Assembly (NCBI GenBank): GCA_900541565.1
Contig: UQKB01000001.1
Coordinates: 113,743-177,742 of the forward strand
Direction of reading: 5' to 3'
Origin: an uncultured Oscillospiraceae bacterium
Lineage (GTDB): Bacteria; Bacillota; Clostridia; Oscillospirales; Acutalibacteraceae
DNA length: 64,000 bases
Shown here: piece after piece, positions 45,947-54,924 of the stretch
Position numbering within the stretch: the stretch's first letter is position 1
How the letters are laid out: every line of letters starts with the position of its first letter
Notes under the pieces: model-generated
What the model saw: only the letters and a program-made list of their open reading frames with translations
What the model was told of the DNA's origin: nothing
The model's database searches: none
Position numbers and translations under genes: made by a program

Positions 45947-46003
45947 TTAAGCCCGGGTGGGAGGAAATGATCCGATTTTACCACTCAATAGGGAGGAAAA
46001 CCA

Positions 46004-46708
46004 ATGAAACACGGAAAAAAATATGTTGACAGCGCAAAGCTGGTTGACAGAACAAAACTTTATGATGCGGACGAAGCACTTGACCTTTGCATCAAAACGG
46101 CGACTGCCAAGTTTGATGAAACAGTGGAGGTTCATGTAAAGCTGGGCGTTGACAGCCGTCACGCCGACCAGCAGGTCAGAGGCGCTATTGTTCTTCCGCA
46201 CGGCACAGGAAAGAATGTCAGAGTGCTTGCAATTTGCAAAGGTGAAAATGAAGCGCTTGCCAAAGAAGCGGGTGCCGATTATGTAGGCGCAGAGGACATG
46301 ACGCAAAAAATCCAGACAGAAGGCTGGATGGATTTTGACGTCCTGATCACAACACCCGACATGATGGGCCTTGTAGGTCGTTTGGGTAAATTGCTTGGTC
46401 CCAGAGGGCTTATGCCGAACCCAAAGGCCGGCACGGTTACACCCGACATTGCAAGGGCTGTAAAAGAAGCAAAGGCCGGTAAAATAGAGTACCGCCTTGA
46501 CAAAACAAACATTATACACTGCCCAATCGGAAAGGCTTCTTTTGGTACACAAAAGCTGCAGGAAAATTTTGACACGTTGCTGGGCGCAATTGTGAAAGCA
46601 AAGCCCGCGGCAGCAAAGGGTCAGTATATTAAATCTTGTGCGGTAACAAGCACAATGGGCCCCGGTATTCGCATTAATCCAAACAAGGTTGGCGGCCAGG
46701 AGGGCTGA
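46004..46708 (+). CDS. rplA: Ribosomal protein L1
   Basis: 234 residues. Motifs [36 protein letters not shown] and KVGGQEG at the end. ATG 46004 follows GGGAGG. L1 is also a translational repressor of its own operon in known bacteria. Ends the first r-protein unit; a new promoter follows. Confidence 0.97.
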   Translation: MKHGKKYVDSAKLVDRTKLYDADEALDLCIKTATAKFDETVEVHVKLGVDSRHADQQVRGAIVLPHGTGKNVRVLAICKGENEALAKEAGADYVGAEDMTQKIQTEGWMDFDVLITTPDMMGLVGRLGKLLGPRGLMPNPKAGTVTPDIARAVKEAKAGKIEYRLDKTNIIHCPIGKASFGTQKLQENFDTLLGAIVKAKPAAAKGQYIKSCAVTSTMGPGIRINPNKVGGQEG

Positions 46709-46730
46709 TAGCGGCCTGTAATCCAGGCGC

Positions 46731-46762
46731 TTGACAAAGCGGTTGCTTTGTGCTAATATAAT
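46731..46762 (+). promoter_or_regulatory. Promoter of rplJL
   Basis: TTGACA (46731-46736) and an overlapping -10 region, TAATAT at 17-bp spacing (46754-46759) or TATAAT at 20-bp spacing (46757-46762). Confidence 0.7.
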
Positions 46763-46769
46763 ACACGCT

Positions 46770-46930
46770 GTTCTTTTCCTAAGACAGCAGGCGCATAGTG
46801 CATAAAGGTTTTACCTGCCTGCCGAGGTTGAGGCTTGTGATTGTTCAAAACAGCAAACGCCGCTTTGCGCGCTGCTGGTTTTGTATGGTTTTAGCTCCCC
46901 TCTGCAAAAGCAGGGGGGCTTTCTTTATGC
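46770..46930 (+). promoter_or_regulatory. Ribosomal protein L10 leader
   Basis: Structured leader before rplJ with the AGACAGCAGGCG and CCTGCCTGCCGAGG elements seen in Firmicutes L10 leaders, and a terminal hairpin AGCTCCCCTCTGC/GCAGGGGGGCT (about 46890-46921) followed by TTTCTTT. Binding of L10(L12)4 is expected to reduce expression of rplJL. Confidence 0.85.
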
Positions 46931-46965
46931 ATGGATCCATCTCAAAAAACGGAGGTGAATAGATT

Positions 46966-47499
46966 TTGCCAAGTGAAAAAATTCTTGAACAGAAAAAAGC
47001 AATTGTCGCAGAGCTGACAGACAGGTTGCAGAATTCTGTTGCAGGCGTGCTTGTAAATTACAAGGGGATTTCTGTAGCAGACGATACCAAGCTTAGAAAA
47101 GAGCTCAGGGAAGCGGGCGTGCAGTATACGGTTGTAAAGAATACGCTTTTGCTGCGTGCAGCGCAAAATGCAAACCTTGCAGGGCTTGAACCGGTTCTTG
47201 AAAACACAACAGCACTTGCAACAAGTGCGGAAGACTATGTGGCGGCGGCAAAGATTCTTTCTGCTTATGCGGAAAAGAATAAGGATTTTGAAATTAAAGC
47301 CGGCTTTGTTGACGGTGGGCTTTTAGAGGTTAACGAAATTAAAGACCTTGCCAAGCTCCCCGGCAAGGAAGAGCTTGTCGCCAAAGCACTGGGCGGCTTG
47401 AACGCGCCTATCAGCGGCTTTGTTGCCGTACTCAATGGAAACCTGCGCGGACTTGTTTGCGCACTGAATGCCATTGCACAGCAAAAACAGGAAGCATAA
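46966..47499 (+). CDS. rplJ: Ribosomal protein L10
   Basis: 177 residues: KILEQKKAIVAELTDRL, NYKGISVADDTKLRKELREAG and a C-terminal helix for L12 dimers. TTG start at 46966 after GGAGG; no better start is available. Autoregulated through the leader above. Confidence 0.96.
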   Translation: MPSEKILEQKKAIVAELTDRLQNSVAGVLVNYKGISVADDTKLRKELREAGVQYTVVKNTLLLRAAQNANLAGLEPVLENTTALATSAEDYVAAAKILSAYAEKNKDFEIKAGFVDGGLLEVNEIKDLAKLPGKEELVAKALGGLNAPISGFVAVLNGNLRGLVCALNAIAQQKQEA

Positions 47500-47545
47500 G
47501 TAAAAAAACAAATCATTTAAATTTTAAAAATCGGAGGTATTTATC

Positions 47546-47929
47546 ATGTCTGATAAAGTTGTTAAGTTGATTGAAGATGTAAAAGCGCTTACCGTTCTGG
47601 AATTGAGCGAGCTTGTTAAGGCTTTGGAAGAAGAGTTTGGCGTATCTGCCGCTGCTCCCGTAGCCGTTGCCGCTGCTCCCGCTGCTGGTGCTGCCGGCGG
47701 CGCTGCTGCAGAAGAGAAAACAGAATTTGACGTAGTTCTGAAGGCTGCAGGCGCAGAGAAGATTAAGGTTATTAAGGTTGTAAGAGAAATCACAGGCCTT
47801 GGTCTTAAGGAAGCAAAAGAAATGGTAGACGGCGCTCCCAAGACGCTGAAAGAAGCAGTTTCTAAGGACGATGCAGAAGCCATGAAGACAAAGCTCACCG
47901 AAGTTGGTGCAGAAGTAGAAATCAAATAA
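47546..47929 (+). CDS. rplL: Ribosomal protein L7/L12
   Basis: 127 residues: N-terminal dimerisation helix, Ala/Pro/Gly-rich hinge (about 36-55), and C-terminal domain [29 protein letters not shown] (split). ATG follows GGAGG. A terminator follows and rpoB is not next, unlike the commonest order. Confidence 0.97.
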   Translation: MSDKVVKLIEDVKALTVLELSELVKALEEEFGVSAAAPVAVAAAPAAGAAGGAAAEEKTEFDVVLKAAGAEKIKVIKVVREITGLGLKEAKEMVDGAPKTLKEAVSKDDAEAMKTKLTEVGAEVEIK

Positions 47930-47942
47930 TTTTTCAACCTGA

Positions 47943-47978
47943 AAGAGGGCGGAGTAAGGACTTCGCCCTCTTTTTTAT
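47943..47978 (+). terminator. Intrinsic terminator after rplL
   Basis: Stem AAGAGGGCG/CGCCCTCTT with a 12-nt loop and six or more T. Confidence 0.9.
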
Positions 47979-48198
47979 TTGCAGCATGTAAGATTTTGAT
48001 GAAATTTTGCTATATGGCGCAAAAAAAGTTTTACAGTGTTTCTTCGCTTTACAGCCCATATCTCTATTATAAATTATATAAAAAATCGTTGCATTTTGCA
48101 TAATAGCTGTGCTATACTTATACTAAACATCCAGATTTGCAAGGGATGCTCTTCAGCAAAACAACCTTTGCCTTGCATTTCAGAAAAGGAAGGTTTTT

Positions 48199-48858
48199 AT
48201 GAATCCAATTATCTTAAGAACACTGTCTTATGGCATGTATGCAATCGGTGTCCGCGGCGAGCAGCGCCCCTCCGCCTGCATTGTGAATACGGTTGTCCAA
48301 ATTACGGCGGATCCCATGGTTATAGCGGTAAGCATCAACCATGATAACTATACCAACGAAAGGATCAAGGCAACAGGGGAGTTTGCTGTTTCCGTCCTTT
48401 CGGAAAACACTTCGGGCACAGTGATTGGCGCGCTTGGTTTCAGCTCCGGTAGGCATGCAGATAAGCTGGCAAATGTCAATTACAAGGTGCTACGCGAAGG
48501 TGTTCCTGTACTGCGGGAGGACATATGCTGCTGGTTCTTGTGCAAAGTGGTCAACAGTATAGAAACGCTGACGCATACGGTTTTTCTTGCTGAAATTCGG
48601 GCTGGCAGCGACGAATATAAGGGTACGCCGATGACCTATGAATATTATCACCGTGTCATTAAAGGAAAAGCGCCTAAAAACGCTCCAACCTACCAAATTG
48701 AAGATGATCAACAGGATACAAGCCCAGAGGAAAGCTATATCTGTACCATATGTGGTTATGTGCATGATGACCCTCAGCATCCCTTTGAGGAATTACCGGA
48801 CGATTGGGTCTGCCCAATCTGCGGTGCGCCCAAATCTGTCTTTCAAATAAAAGGGTAA
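48199..48858 (+). CDS. Flavoredoxin-rubredoxin fusion (high-molecular-weight rubredoxin)
   Basis: 219 residues. Residues 1-160 are an FMN-binding flavin reductase ([27 protein letters not shown], in pieces); residues about 172-219 are rubredoxin with [11 protein letters not shown] and [13 protein letters not shown], giving the four Fe ligands. This matches Hrb of acetogens, which passes electrons from NAD(P)H to flavodiiron proteins that remove O2 or NO. No flavodiiron gene is in the window. ATG follows AAAGGAAGG. Confidence 0.92.
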   Translation: MNPIILRTLSYGMYAIGVRGEQRPSACIVNTVVQITADPMVIAVSINHDNYTNERIKATGEFAVSVLSENTSGTVIGALGFSSGRHADKLANVNYKVLREGVPVLREDICCWFLCKVVNSIETLTHTVFLAEIRAGSDEYKGTPMTYEYYHRVIKGKAPKNAPTYQIEDDQQDTSPEESYICTICGYVHDDPQHPFEELPDDWVCPICGAPKSVFQIKG

Positions 48859-48909
48859 GCAGTGGAATCGTGCCTGTAACAGAACCTTTTTTGGAGCGGA
48901 AAAGCACGA

Positions 48910-49082
48910 TGCAGAAAAAAGCACTAAAACCGTCAGCCGTTGTGAAGCAAACGCTCCGCAGCGGCTTTTATTATGGCGGAAAATCCTTCCAATACCTGCT
49001 GCACAACGGTTCCGTGCAGACAGTACGCAGTTGTATAGAAAAAATAAAGCGGCAAGGAAAAATTTTTCTTTTATTCCATTGA
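48910..49082 (+). CDS. Small basic hypothetical protein
   Basis: 57 codons, basic (about 12 Lys/Arg), with GGAG 12 nt before the ATG, which is far. Gly-Tyr-rich middle (SGFYYGGKSFQYLL). Not recognised. May be real or chance. Confidence 0.35.
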
Positions 49083-49151
49083 AATCCAAACAGGCCGAAT
49101 ATGACATAATACACAGGATAATATGCTTTAGTAGCTTGAAAGGATGGTTAT

Positions 49152-49481
49152 ATGTTAATTGAATTTGATAAAATGCAGGAAGTTACCATTGCATATCTAA
49201 ATGCCGGAAACGGAGCGGTGTCGGCAAAGATGTTTATACAGCCGGAATGTAAAATGATGGTCAGCCGTATACCCGCAGGAGCGTCGATTGGGCTGCATGA
49301 ACACACCACAAGCAGCGAAATCAATTATGTTTTGGATGGAAACGGAAAGGCTGTTTGTGATGGTAAAGAAGAAATGTTACAAGCAGGTGTATGCCAATAT
49401 TGTCCCAAAGGGTCCTCCCATACCATTTTTAATACAGGGATGGCGGATTTGGTCTTATTTACCGTTGTAACCGAGCAGTAA
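49152..49481 (+). CDS. Small cupin-domain protein
   Basis: 109 residues forming one cupin barrel: GASIGLHEHTTSSEINYVLDG (split) and a second motif GVCQYCPKGSSHTIFNTG. His-His-Glu-His metal ligands are present (HEH, E, H). Substrate unknown. ATG 49152 follows GAAAGGATGG. Confidence 0.85.
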   Translation: MLIEFDKMQEVTIAYLNAGNGAVSAKMFIQPECKMMVSRIPAGASIGLHEHTTSSEINYVLDGNGKAVCDGKEEMLQAGVCQYCPKGSSHTIFNTGMADLVLFTVVTEQ

Positions 49482-49547
49482 ACGGAAGGCTTACGGCTGC
49501 TTTGCTCGCAAGGCACTTTTTTATACATATGCGTTTCTATATATGCA

Positions 49548-49592
49548 AATACCCTCTGATGCAAGCAACACTGCATCAGAGGGTATTTTTTG
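49548..49592. terminator. Strong convergent terminator
   Basis: Perfect 16-bp arms (49548-49563 and 49572-49587) with an 8-nt loop and a T-run on the plus side. It separates the cupin gene from the minus-strand hydrogenase operon. Confidence 0.9.
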
Positions 49593-49628
49593 CCTGTTGT
49601 AGTAACACAGTCAGGCGTTTCCACAAAA

Positions 49629-51371
49629 TTAATATTTACTTCTTTTTACATAGCTTGTGTGTAAAATGCTGTGCGCCTTGTGGCTGCCCGGCTTTTCCAA
49701 ATATTCCTCGTAAAGCTGTTTGATAATCGGGCTTTCATGCGACTTGCGAAGCGGCAGGTTTTTGTCCTCTTCATACAGCGCTTTGGCACGTTCGGCTTTC
49801 AGGTCTGTAAAATTCCTTGTATTTCCAGACTGTATGGGCTGTCCGCCGCCGTTTACACAACCGCCGGGGCAGCACATAATCTCAATAAAATGGTAATCTG
49901 CCTGCCCGTTTTTCACCCGGTCAAGTACAGTCGCCGCATTGGTAAGACCGCTTGCAACGGCAACCTTTACGTCCATACCGGCTACGTGGTAGGTGGCTTC
50001 CTTGATCCCATCGGTGCCTCTTACCTCCGTATAGTCAATGTCCTGCAGAGATTGTCCTGTCAGCACATCAGCCGCGGTACGCAGTGCAGCCTCCATTACA
50101 CCACCTGTTGCACCAAAGATCGCTCCGGCACCGGTCGTAACACCCAAAGCTGGGTCAAAATCGCTGTCGGGCAGATTTTTAAACTGAATCTGCGACTGCT
50201 TAATCATCTTTGCAAGTTCCCTGGTAGTAAGCGCAATATCCACGTCCGGTACACCTGCCGCGCTCTGGTCTTCGCGCTGTATTTCAAATTTTTTGGCAGT
50301 ACACGGCATGATAGAGACAACCACAATGTTTTTCGGGTCAAGGCCCTCTTTCTCGGCATAATAGGTTTTGATAATCGCGCCGGTCATCTGCTGGGGCGAT
50401 TTACAACTGGAAAGATTGGGGATACATTCCGGATAATAGTGCTCGCAGAATTTAATCCAACCCGGTGAACACGAGGTAATCATTGGCAATGTTCCGCCGT
50501 TTTTCACTCTGTCTATAAATTCGGTCGCTTCTTCCATAATGGTCAAATCAGCGCCAAAGTCTGTGTCAAACACCTTATCAAAGCCAAGCATTTTCAAGGC
50601 TGTAACCATTTTCCCTTTTACATTTGTACCGATTGGCATGTCAAAGCATTCGCCAAGTGTTGCGCGGATTGCGGGCGCAGTATGCACAACCACAAACTTC
50701 TCCGGATCTTCAAGCGCTTCAAATACCTCTTTTGTTTGGTCGCGTTCTGTCAGTGCACCGGTAGGACAGACTGCCGTACATTGGCCACAGGAAACACATG
50801 CGGTATCCGCAAGCTTTTTATTAAAAGCACAGCCAATTTCTGTATCAAAGCCTCTGTTATTTGCGCCAATCACACCGACAAACTGGTCATTACAGGCTGC
50901 AACGCAGCGGCGGCACAATATACATTTATTATTATTGCGTACCAAATGCAGTGTGGAGGTATCCGGCTCCAGATCCGGGTTAAACCCGTCAAAGCGGGAA
51001 GCGTCCTCTACGCCAAAATCTGCGCACATCTGCTGCAATTCGCAGGAACCGCTGCGGGAACAGGAAAGGCAATTTCTATCATGGTTTGACAAAATCAATT
51101 CCAATGTCATCCTTCTGGAATCCTGTACCTTTTTGCTGTTGGTAAAAACCTCTGTGCCCTCCCTTTCAAGCGGATATACGCAAGAGGCGACAAGCGAACG
51201 CGCGCCCTTAACCTCGGCCACACACATGCGGCAGGCGCCGATTTCATTAACATCCTTTAAAAAGCAGAGCGTAGGAATATTGATCCCCGCCATCCTCGCC
51301 GCCTCTAAAATGGTCGTACCCTTTGGTACGCAGAGGGGCATGCCGTTGATTTGTACATGAATATTTTCCAT
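49629..51371 (-). CDS. hydA: [FeFe] hydrogenase catalytic subunit HydA (NADH-linked, multimeric)
   Basis: 580 residues from ATG 51371 (GGAG upstream). Order: 2Fe-2S plant-type ferredoxin domain (CFL...GACRMC...C, about 35-75), His-ligated cluster HDRNCLSCSRSGSC (about 95-110), two 4Fe-4S clusters (CILCRRCVAAC and CVSCGQCTAVCP), then the H-cluster domain with TSCSPGW, IMPCTAKKFE and EIMCCPGGCVNGGGQP. All H-cluster Cys ligands are present. Produces H2 from NADH plus reduced ferredoxin in the bifurcating complexes of this type. Confidence 0.95.
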   Translation of the reverse strand: MENIHVQINGMPLCVPKGTTILEAARMAGINIPTLCFLKDVNEIGACRMCVAEVKGARSLVASCVYPLEREGTEVFTNSKKVQDSRRMTLELILSNHDRNCLSCSRSGSCELQQMCADFGVEDASRFDGFNPDLEPDTSTLHLVRNNNKCILCRRCVAACNDQFVGVIGANNRGFDTEIGCAFNKKLADTACVSCGQCTAVCPTGALTERDQTKEVFEALEDPEKFVVVHTAPAIRATLGECFDMPIGTNVKGKMVTALKMLGFDKVFDTDFGADLTIMEEATEFIDRVKNGGTLPMITSCSPGWIKFCEHYYPECIPNLSSCKSPQQMTGAIIKTYYAEKEGLDPKNIVVVSIMPCTAKKFEIQREDQSAAGVPDVDIALTTRELAKMIKQSQIQFKNLPDSDFDPALGVTTGAGAIFGATGGVMEAALRTAADVLTGQSLQDIDYTEVRGTDGIKEATYHVAGMDVKVAVASGLTNAATVLDRVKNGQADYHFIEIMCCPGGCVNGGGQPIQSGNTRNFTDLKAERAKALYEEDKNLPLRKSHESPIIKQLYEEYLEKPGSHKAHSILHTSYVKRSKY

Positions 51372-51387
51372 TGCTGCCACTCCTTTC

Positions 51388-53175
51388 TTAACCCTTTACG
51401 ATTGCGCCAAATTTGCACTTTTCGAGGCAGGCGCCGCATTTAATACATTTTGTCGTATCAATCGTATGGACTTCCTTAACCTTACCGCTGATTGCGCCCA
51501 CAGGACATACTCTTGCGCAGGCCGTACAGCCGCGGCAGCTGTCTGCAAGGATAGAATACTGCAAAAGCTTCTTACATACGCCCGCAGGACATTTCTTATC
51601 CTTTACGTGGGCTATGTACTCGTCACGGAAAAAGTGCAGCGTGGAAAGAACAGGGTTTGGGGCCGTCTGTCCAAGGCCGCAAAGCGCGTTTTCTTTTATA
51701 TAATAGCAAAGCTGCTCCATTTTTTCTATGTCTTCCATTTCACCGTTGCCGTTTGTGATTTTTTCAAGCAGCTCCAGCAAACGGCGTGTACCAATCCGGC
51801 AGGGCGTACATTTGCCGCAGCTTTCGTCAACGGTAAACTCCAGGAAAAATTTTGCAATGTCTACCATACAGGTTGTTTCGTCCATAACGATCAAGCCGCC
51901 GGATCCCATCATGGAACCAATTGCAATCAGGTTGTCGTAGTCAATGGGAACATCCAAATGCTCGGCGGGGATACATCCGCCGGAAGGGCCGCCTGTTTGG
52001 GCCGCTTTAAATTTTTTGCCGTCTGGAACACCGCCGCCGATCTCTTCGACAATTTCGCGCAGGGTGGTCCCCATTGGAACTTCCACAAGGCCGGTATGCC
52101 GGATCTTGCCGCCCAGGGCAAAAACCTTTGTACCCTTGGATTTTTCCGTGCCAACCGCGTTAAACCAGTCTGCACCATTTAAAATAATTTGGCATATGTT
52201 GGCATACGTTTCTACATTGTTTAAAATGGTGGGTTTGCCAAACAGACCTTTAACTGCAGGGAATGGGGGCCGGGGGCGCGGCTCTCCGCGGTTGCCCTCA
52301 ATGGAGGTCAGCAGGGCGGTTTCTTCGCCGCACACAAATGCACCGGCGCCCAATCTTAGCTGAATGTCAAAGCAGAAGTCTGTTCCGAAAATATTGTCGC
52401 CTAGAAGGCCGTACTCGTGTGCTTGATCAATGGCAATCTGTAAGCGTTTAACCGCAATAGGATATTCTGCGCGGACATATATGTACCCCTGTGAAGCCCC
52501 AATTGCATATCCGGCAATCGCCATGGCTTCCAAAACGGCATGCGGGTCGCCCTCTAAAACGGAGCGGTCCATAAATGCGCCGGGGTCGCCCTCGTCAGCG
52601 TTACAGCAAACGTATTTCTGGTCTGCCTTTTGCGCGGCCGCAAAGCTCCATTTTGTTCCGGTGGGAAAGCCGCCGCCGCCCCTGCCGCGCAGGCCGGAGG
52701 CCTTAATTTCATCAATAACCTGTTGTGGCGTCATTTCTGTAAGTACTTTGCCAAGCGCTGCGTAACCGTCCATGGCAATATATTCGTCAATAACTTCCGG
52801 GTTAATGACGCCGCAGTTGCGCAAGGCAATCCTTCTTTGTTTTTCATAGAAGGGTGTGTGGTTTAAAGATTTTATTGTATCCTTTTCAACGGTTTCCTGA
52901 TACAACAGGCGTGTGACAATACGGCCTTTCAGGAGATGTTCCTCTACGATCTCCGGAACGTCTTCCACTTTAACCATACTGTAAAAGCTGCCTTCAGGGT
53001 ACACGATCATAATTGGGCCCAAGGCACAAAGGCCAAAGCAACCTGTACGGATTACGTTTACTTCTTTTTCCAGCCCTTTTGCCTGAATTTCCGTTTTTAA
53101 AGCTTCAATGATTTTTTCACTGTTCGAGGAGGTACATCCAGTACCGCCGCATACCAGTACATTGGAACGATACAT
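51388..53175 (-). CDS. hydB: NuoF-like hydrogenase subunit HydB
   Basis: 595 residues: N-terminal thioredoxin-like 2Fe-2S domain (LVCGGTGCTSSNS, CFGLCALGPI), the NADH- and FMN-binding core (GRGGGGFPTGTKW, CNADEGDPGAFMDRS, GAGAFVCGEETAL), the 4Fe-4S site ESCGKCTPCRIGT, and two C-terminal 4Fe-4S ferredoxin motifs (CRGCTACARVCP, CIKCGACLEKC). Site of NADH oxidation and electron bifurcation in the complex. 16 bp upstream of hydA. Confidence 0.95.
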   Translation of the reverse strand: MYRSNVLVCGGTGCTSSNSEKIIEALKTEIQAKGLEKEVNVIRTGCFGLCALGPIMIVYPEGSFYSMVKVEDVPEIVEEHLLKGRIVTRLLYQETVEKDTIKSLNHTPFYEKQRRIALRNCGVINPEVIDEYIAMDGYAALGKVLTEMTPQQVIDEIKASGLRGRGGGGFPTGTKWSFAAAQKADQKYVCCNADEGDPGAFMDRSVLEGDPHAVLEAMAIAGYAIGASQGYIYVRAEYPIAVKRLQIAIDQAHEYGLLGDNIFGTDFCFDIQLRLGAGAFVCGEETALLTSIEGNRGEPRPRPPFPAVKGLFGKPTILNNVETYANICQIILNGADWFNAVGTEKSKGTKVFALGGKIRHTGLVEVPMGTTLREIVEEIGGGVPDGKKFKAAQTGGPSGGCIPAEHLDVPIDYDNLIAIGSMMGSGGLIVMDETTCMVDIAKFFLEFTVDESCGKCTPCRIGTRRLLELLEKITNGNGEMEDIEKMEQLCYYIKENALCGLGQTAPNPVLSTLHFFRDEYIAHVKDKKCPAGVCKKLLQYSILADSCRGCTACARVCPVGAISGKVKEVHTIDTTKCIKCGACLEKCKFGAIVKG

Positions 53176-53189
53176 TTTGCCGCCTCCTT

Positions 53190-53558
53190 TTATGCATTTG
53201 CACCGATGGTATATTCGGTCACAACGTTATGATTGACAATGTGGTCGTTTACGACCCGGACCACCTTTTCAGCGGTCATTTTTACATAAGTTACCTTGTC
53301 CTGCCCGGGAACTTCCACTTCCACAACCGGTTCAAACTGGCAAATGCCAATGCATCCGGTCTGTGTAACGGTTACGTTTGTAAGGCCGCGCTTTGCAATC
53401 TCGTCTACAAATGCGTTTAAAACGGGCCTTGCCCCAGCCGCAATGCCGCAGGTCGCCATGCCGACCAAAACGCGTATCGCATTGGGGTTTTCTTCTCTAA
53501 TGTTGAGCTGTGCCTTTGCTTTATCTCTGATAGCCTGCAATTCAGCCAGTGATTTCAT
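53190..53558 (-). CDS. Thioredoxin-like [2Fe-2S] ferredoxin
   Basis: 122 residues from ATG 53558 (GGAGGTG 9 nt upstream). The 2Fe-2S fold is shown by VGMATCGIAAGARPV and TGCIGICQFEP, four Cys in the C-x(n)-C...C-x3-C pattern. Commonly encoded between HydC and HydB. It overlaps the kinase-like gene by 17 bp, so translation is coupled. Confidence 0.9.
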   Translation of the reverse strand: MKSLAELQAIRDKAKAQLNIREENPNAIRVLVGMATCGIAAGARPVLNAFVDEIAKRGLTNVTVTQTGCIGICQFEPVVEVEVPGQDKVTYVKMTAEKVVRVVNDHIVNHNVVTEYTIGANA

Positions 53559-54114
53559 CTGGTGTTGCACCTCCGTATAATATTTGTGTTTGCTCAGTTA
53601 AAAAACCGTTTACCCATTCCATTACATCCGGGGTATCAAGCGCTACATCCGGTCCCAAAATTTCACGAAGCTGCCGGGTGTCCAGCGTAAATTGGGTATT
53701 GTCTGCTTTATGTGTAAAACAAAAATCAATGTTTGGGTTGCAGCGGATCAAAATACTTATGGTCGAATTGATATCACCCAGTGGGGTCATATCCACATGC
53801 CCGGTATGGAATACCGCATTTACGGTTGTGCCTGCGCCTTTGTGCGATACAATGGTAAGGTTTCCGCCTGTCTGCTCCGCTGCCATTTTAAAAAGCGGTA
53901 TGCCAAGCCCAACCTTGCGTGTGGTGCGTGTGGTATAAAACGGGTCCAAAACTTGTTCGGCCTGCTGCGCGGTCATCCCTTTTCCATTGTCCTTGATTTC
54001 TATCATAAGCGTTTGCGCGTGCGTATCTTCCGAAACGGTAATTTCTATAAGGCTTGCATCCGCCGTAATGGAATTTTGCGCAATATCCATTACATTTAAT
54101 GAAAGCTCGCGCAT
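53542..54114 (-). CDS. HATPase (histidine-kinase-like ATPase) of the hydrogenase operon
   Basis: About 191 residues. GHKL ATPase: N-box ELSLNVMDIAQNSITADA, DNGKGMT, TTRTTRKVGLGIPLFKMAAEQTGG. There is no dimerisation/His-phosphorylation domain, so it is not a full histidine kinase. Such proteins sit in the same place in hydrogenase operons of other Clostridia; role is thought to be regulatory. Start is ATG 54114 or TTG 54120, next to the stop of the previous gene. Confidence 0.85.
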   Translation of the reverse strand: MRELSLNVMDIAQNSITADASLIEITVSEDTHAQTLMIEIKDNGKGMTAQQAEQVLDPFYTTRTTRKVGLGIPLFKMAAEQTGGNLTIVSHKGAGTTVNAVFHTGHVDMTPLGDINSTISILIRCNPNIDFCFTHKADNTQFTLDTRQLREILGPDVALDTPDVMEWVNGFLTEQTQILYGGATPDEITG

Positions 54115-54116
54115 AT

Positions 54117-54614
54117 TCAATTCATATATTTGGCTAAGATTTCGTCCATATCCTCAGGTGCCAGGCGTCCGTATACCTCGTCGTTAATGGTAAGGACGGG
54201 TGCCAGGCCGCAAGCGCCGATGCAGCGGCATGCGGTAAGCGAAAATCTGCCGTCTTTTGTACATTCTTCCGGTTCAATCCCCAGCTTTTCGGTGATCTTT
54301 TCAATAATCTTGCCGGCCCCTTTTACATAGCAGGCCGTGCCAAGACATACAGAGATATTATATTCGCCCTTTGGGGTAAGAGAAAACTGCGAATAAAAAG
54401 TAGAAACCCCGTATACCTCCTCCAGCGGAACCTGCAGACCCTCTGCGATCATGGTCTGCACTTCGATCGGCAGATAACCGTACACCTCCTGCGCTTCCTG
54501 CAGAACGGGCATAATCGCGCCTGGGTCGTTCTTATGTTTTTGAATAATTTCCTTCAGCCTTGCCTCCTGTTCAGGCGTACCCGAAAAAGGATTTGTGCTG
54601 ATTTTTTTTTGCAT
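54117..54614 (-). CDS. hydC: NuoE-like hydrogenase subunit HydC
   Basis: 165 residues from ATG 54614 (GGGAGGAAG upstream). Thioredoxin-fold 2Fe-2S protein: VYGVSTFYSQF, CLGTACYVKGA and CRCIGACGLAPV provide the four Cys. Electron relay between HydB and HydA. First gene of the operon. Confidence 0.94.
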   Translation of the reverse strand: MQKKISTNPFSGTPEQEARLKEIIQKHKNDPGAIMPVLQEAQEVYGYLPIEVQTMIAEGLQVPLEEVYGVSTFYSQFSLTPKGEYNISVCLGTACYVKGAGKIIEKITEKLGIEPEECTKDGRFSLTACRCIGACGLAPVLTINDEVYGRLAPEDMDEILAKYMN

Positions 54615-54849
54615 TTTTCTTCCTCCCTGCAATTAAAATCATGCTTAGATTTATGAGGATAAGTCCATATCGCCACATAGGTTAATAATACTATAATTCG
54701 TCGAAAAAGTCCAGTTTTTCTTTAACAAAATCCCGAACAGACAGGAAAAATACCCGTAAACATTTTAGTAGAAAAATCAGGTAAAAATTACTATGGAATA
54801 TATACAAAAAATAACCTGAAAAATGCTGTATACACGGCTGACGGCAAAG

Positions 54850-54882
54850 AAAACAGGGTTTAGCCTCGGCTAACCCTGTTTA
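54850..54882. terminator. Terminator after the lysozyme gene
   Basis: Stem AACAGGGTTTAGCC/GGCTAACCCTGTT with a short loop, flanked by A-rich and T-rich ends; lies 43 bp past the minus-strand lysozyme stop. Confidence 0.75.
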
Positions 54883-54924
54883 TGTACAAAATATGTATAG
54901 AAACATAGTAATATGCAGTTTAAA

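Noticed and set aside
47524..47937. Minus-strand frame opposite rplL
   Set aside because: Shadow of the Ala-rich L7/L12 gene.
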